Assembly: GCA_902477645.1 (NCBI GenBank)
Contig: CABSIA010000144.1
Location: 1-7,784 of the forward strand
Direction: 5' to 3'
DNA: 7,784 bases
Origin: an uncultured Prevotella sp.
Lineage (GTDB): Bacteria; Bacteroidota; Bacteroidia; Bacteroidales; Bacteroidaceae
The position numbers were made by a program, and so were the translations under genes. The notes beneath the pieces were generated by a model that was not told the origin of the DNA, did no database searches, and worked only from the letters and a program-made list of their open reading frames with translations. Below, one piece after another: positions 6,851 to 7,784 of the stretch. Within the stretch, counting starts at the first letter, position 1. Every line of letters starts with the position of its first letter.

Positions 6851-7784
6851 TTACCATTCTAATGCTTTAATTCTGTCAAGTGCCTCAGTCATTTTGTCGT
6901 CCTTGGCACAAAGGCTGATGCGCAGATACCGCTTGCCGTTGCTGCCGAATATGAAGCCAGGGGTGACAAACACCCGTGCCTCGTGCAAAATACGCTCTGT
7001 GAGATCCTCGACATCGGTATATTTTTCTGGTATTCTTCCCCACAGGAACATTCCCACCTGATTTGTATCGAACGAGCATCCGAGAACCCGCATTATCTCC
7101 TCGGCAATGATGCGGCGGCGGCGATAGTTTTCTATATTGTACTCACGGTGCCATTCCTCACTGTTGTTGTTCAGTGCCTCGGCAGCGGCAAGCTGCAGGC
7201 CACGGAAAGTTCCGCTGTCTATGTTGCTCTTTATTTTCAATATCCAAGATATAAACTGAGAATTCGAGACACACATTCCGACTCTCCATCCCGGCATGTT
7301 GTGGCTTTTCGACATAGAGTTAAGCTCTATGCAGCAATCCTTGGCACCCGGCACCTGCATCAGGCTCAACTTCTCACCCTCGTTCAGAATGAACGAATAC
7401 GGATTGTCGTTTACCACCACGATGCCGTGTCTCTGTGCAAAGCCGACCAGCCGGCGGTAGGTCTCCATCCGCGCGTTTCCGCCAGTGGGCATATTCGGAT
7501 AGTTTGTCCACATCAGCCTCACACGGCTCAGGTCCATGGCCTCCAGCTCGTCGAAATCTGGCTGCCATCCGTTGTCTTCCCTCAGATTATAATTAACCAC
7601 TGTGGCACCGAGAATTTTGCTGAGCGAGGTATATGTCGGGTAGCCGGGATTGGGCACCAGCACCTCATCGCCCGGATTGCAGAATGCGAGCGTAGTATGC
7701 AGCATGCCCTCCTTTCTGCCTATCAGCGGTTGTATCTCAGTCTTTGGGTCGAGGTCTACGCCATACCACCGTTTATAGAAATTT
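6851..7784 (-). CDS. PLP-dependent class I/II aminotransferase, N-terminus off window
   Basis: The frame is open from the right edge (first full codon at 7783), giving 310 residues. The methionine at 7705 is internal, because conserved sequence continues before it (NFYKRWYGVDLDP, QPLIGRKEG). Fold type I aminotransferase motifs are clear: PNPGYPTY, the NYPNMPTGG substrate/PLP loop, NDNPYSF, and SMSKSHNMPGWRVG with the Schiff-base lysine encoded at 7307-7309. The tail VTPGFIFGSNGKRYLRISL contains the arginine that binds the substrate carboxylate. It resembles the aspartate/LL-diaminopimelate aminotransferase-like group. Position ahead of DAHP synthase/chorismate mutase and tyrA suggests it makes Tyr/Phe from their keto acids, or acts on prephenate. 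Specificity cannot be read from the sequence. Perhaps the first 80 or so residues are missing. The stop is two bases from repeat copy 2. Confidence 0.9.
   Translation of the reverse strand, partial: NFYKRWYGVDLDPKTEIQPLIGRKEGMLHTTLAFCNPGDEVLVPNPGYPTYTSLSKILGATVVNYNLREDNGWQPDFDELEAMDLSRVRLMWTNYPNMPTGGNARMETYRRLVGFAQRHGIVVVNDNPYSFILNEGEKLSLMQVPGAKDCCIELNSMSKSHNMPGWRVGMCVSNSQFISWILKIKSNIDSGTFRGLQLAAAEALNNNSEEWHREYNIENYRRRRIIAEEIMRVLGCSFDTNQVGMFLWGRIPEKYTDVEDLTERILHEARVFVTPGFIFGSNGKRYLRISLCAKDDKMTEALDRIKALEW

Noticed and set aside
6851..7705. The methionine at 7705 as the aminotransferase start
   Set aside because: The same frame continues upstream to the window edge with conserved sequence (YGVDLDP, QPLIGRKEG), and a start there would remove part of the fold.

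Overview
The window reads as a piece of a Bacteroidota chromosome, most likely Bacteroidales and Prevotella-like. The grounds are: a DAHP synthase with a C-terminal chorismate mutase next to a stand-alone prephenate dehydrogenase and a class I aminotransferase; a CotH-type protein ending in what looks like a type IX secretion (T9SS) sorting domain; a DUF6250 domain, which is typical of this phylum; and A-rich leaders without clear Shine-Dalgarno motifs. Genus is inference. All five genes lie on the minus strand, so transcription runs from high to low coordinates. No gene-free gap exceeds 137 bases.

Right part (7784 to 4745): an aromatic amino acid cluster. A PLP aminotransferase (start off the window) is followed by the bifunctional DAHP synthase/chorismate mutase and by prephenate dehydrogenase (tyrA). 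Together they cover entry into the shikimate pathway, chorismate to prephenate, prephenate to 4-hydroxyphenylpyruvate, and probably the final transamination to Tyr/Phe.

The two gaps inside this cluster each hold one copy of a long, perfectly matched inverted repeat (arms of 28 and 32 bp). Each arm is itself a GTAG-footed palindrome. The architecture resembles REP doublets (REPINs/BIMEs) that are moved by RAYT-type transposases. Removing the elements would leave ordinary gaps of about 30 bases, so they look like insertions into a compact operon. They are the most unusual structure in the window.

Left part (4690 to 1): two exported proteins. The first is a CotH-kinase-fold protein with a ricin-like region and a putative T9SS tail. 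The second is a very large protein, open to the window edge, with an N-terminal DUF6250 domain followed by an exo-rhamnogalacturonan-lyase-like (PcRGLX/YetA, PL26-type) region. A terminator-like hairpin with a T-run lies between them. The pair suggests use of plant cell-wall pectin at the cell surface. Whether it is transcribed with the aromatic genes cannot be told; no intrinsic terminator is visible after tyrA.
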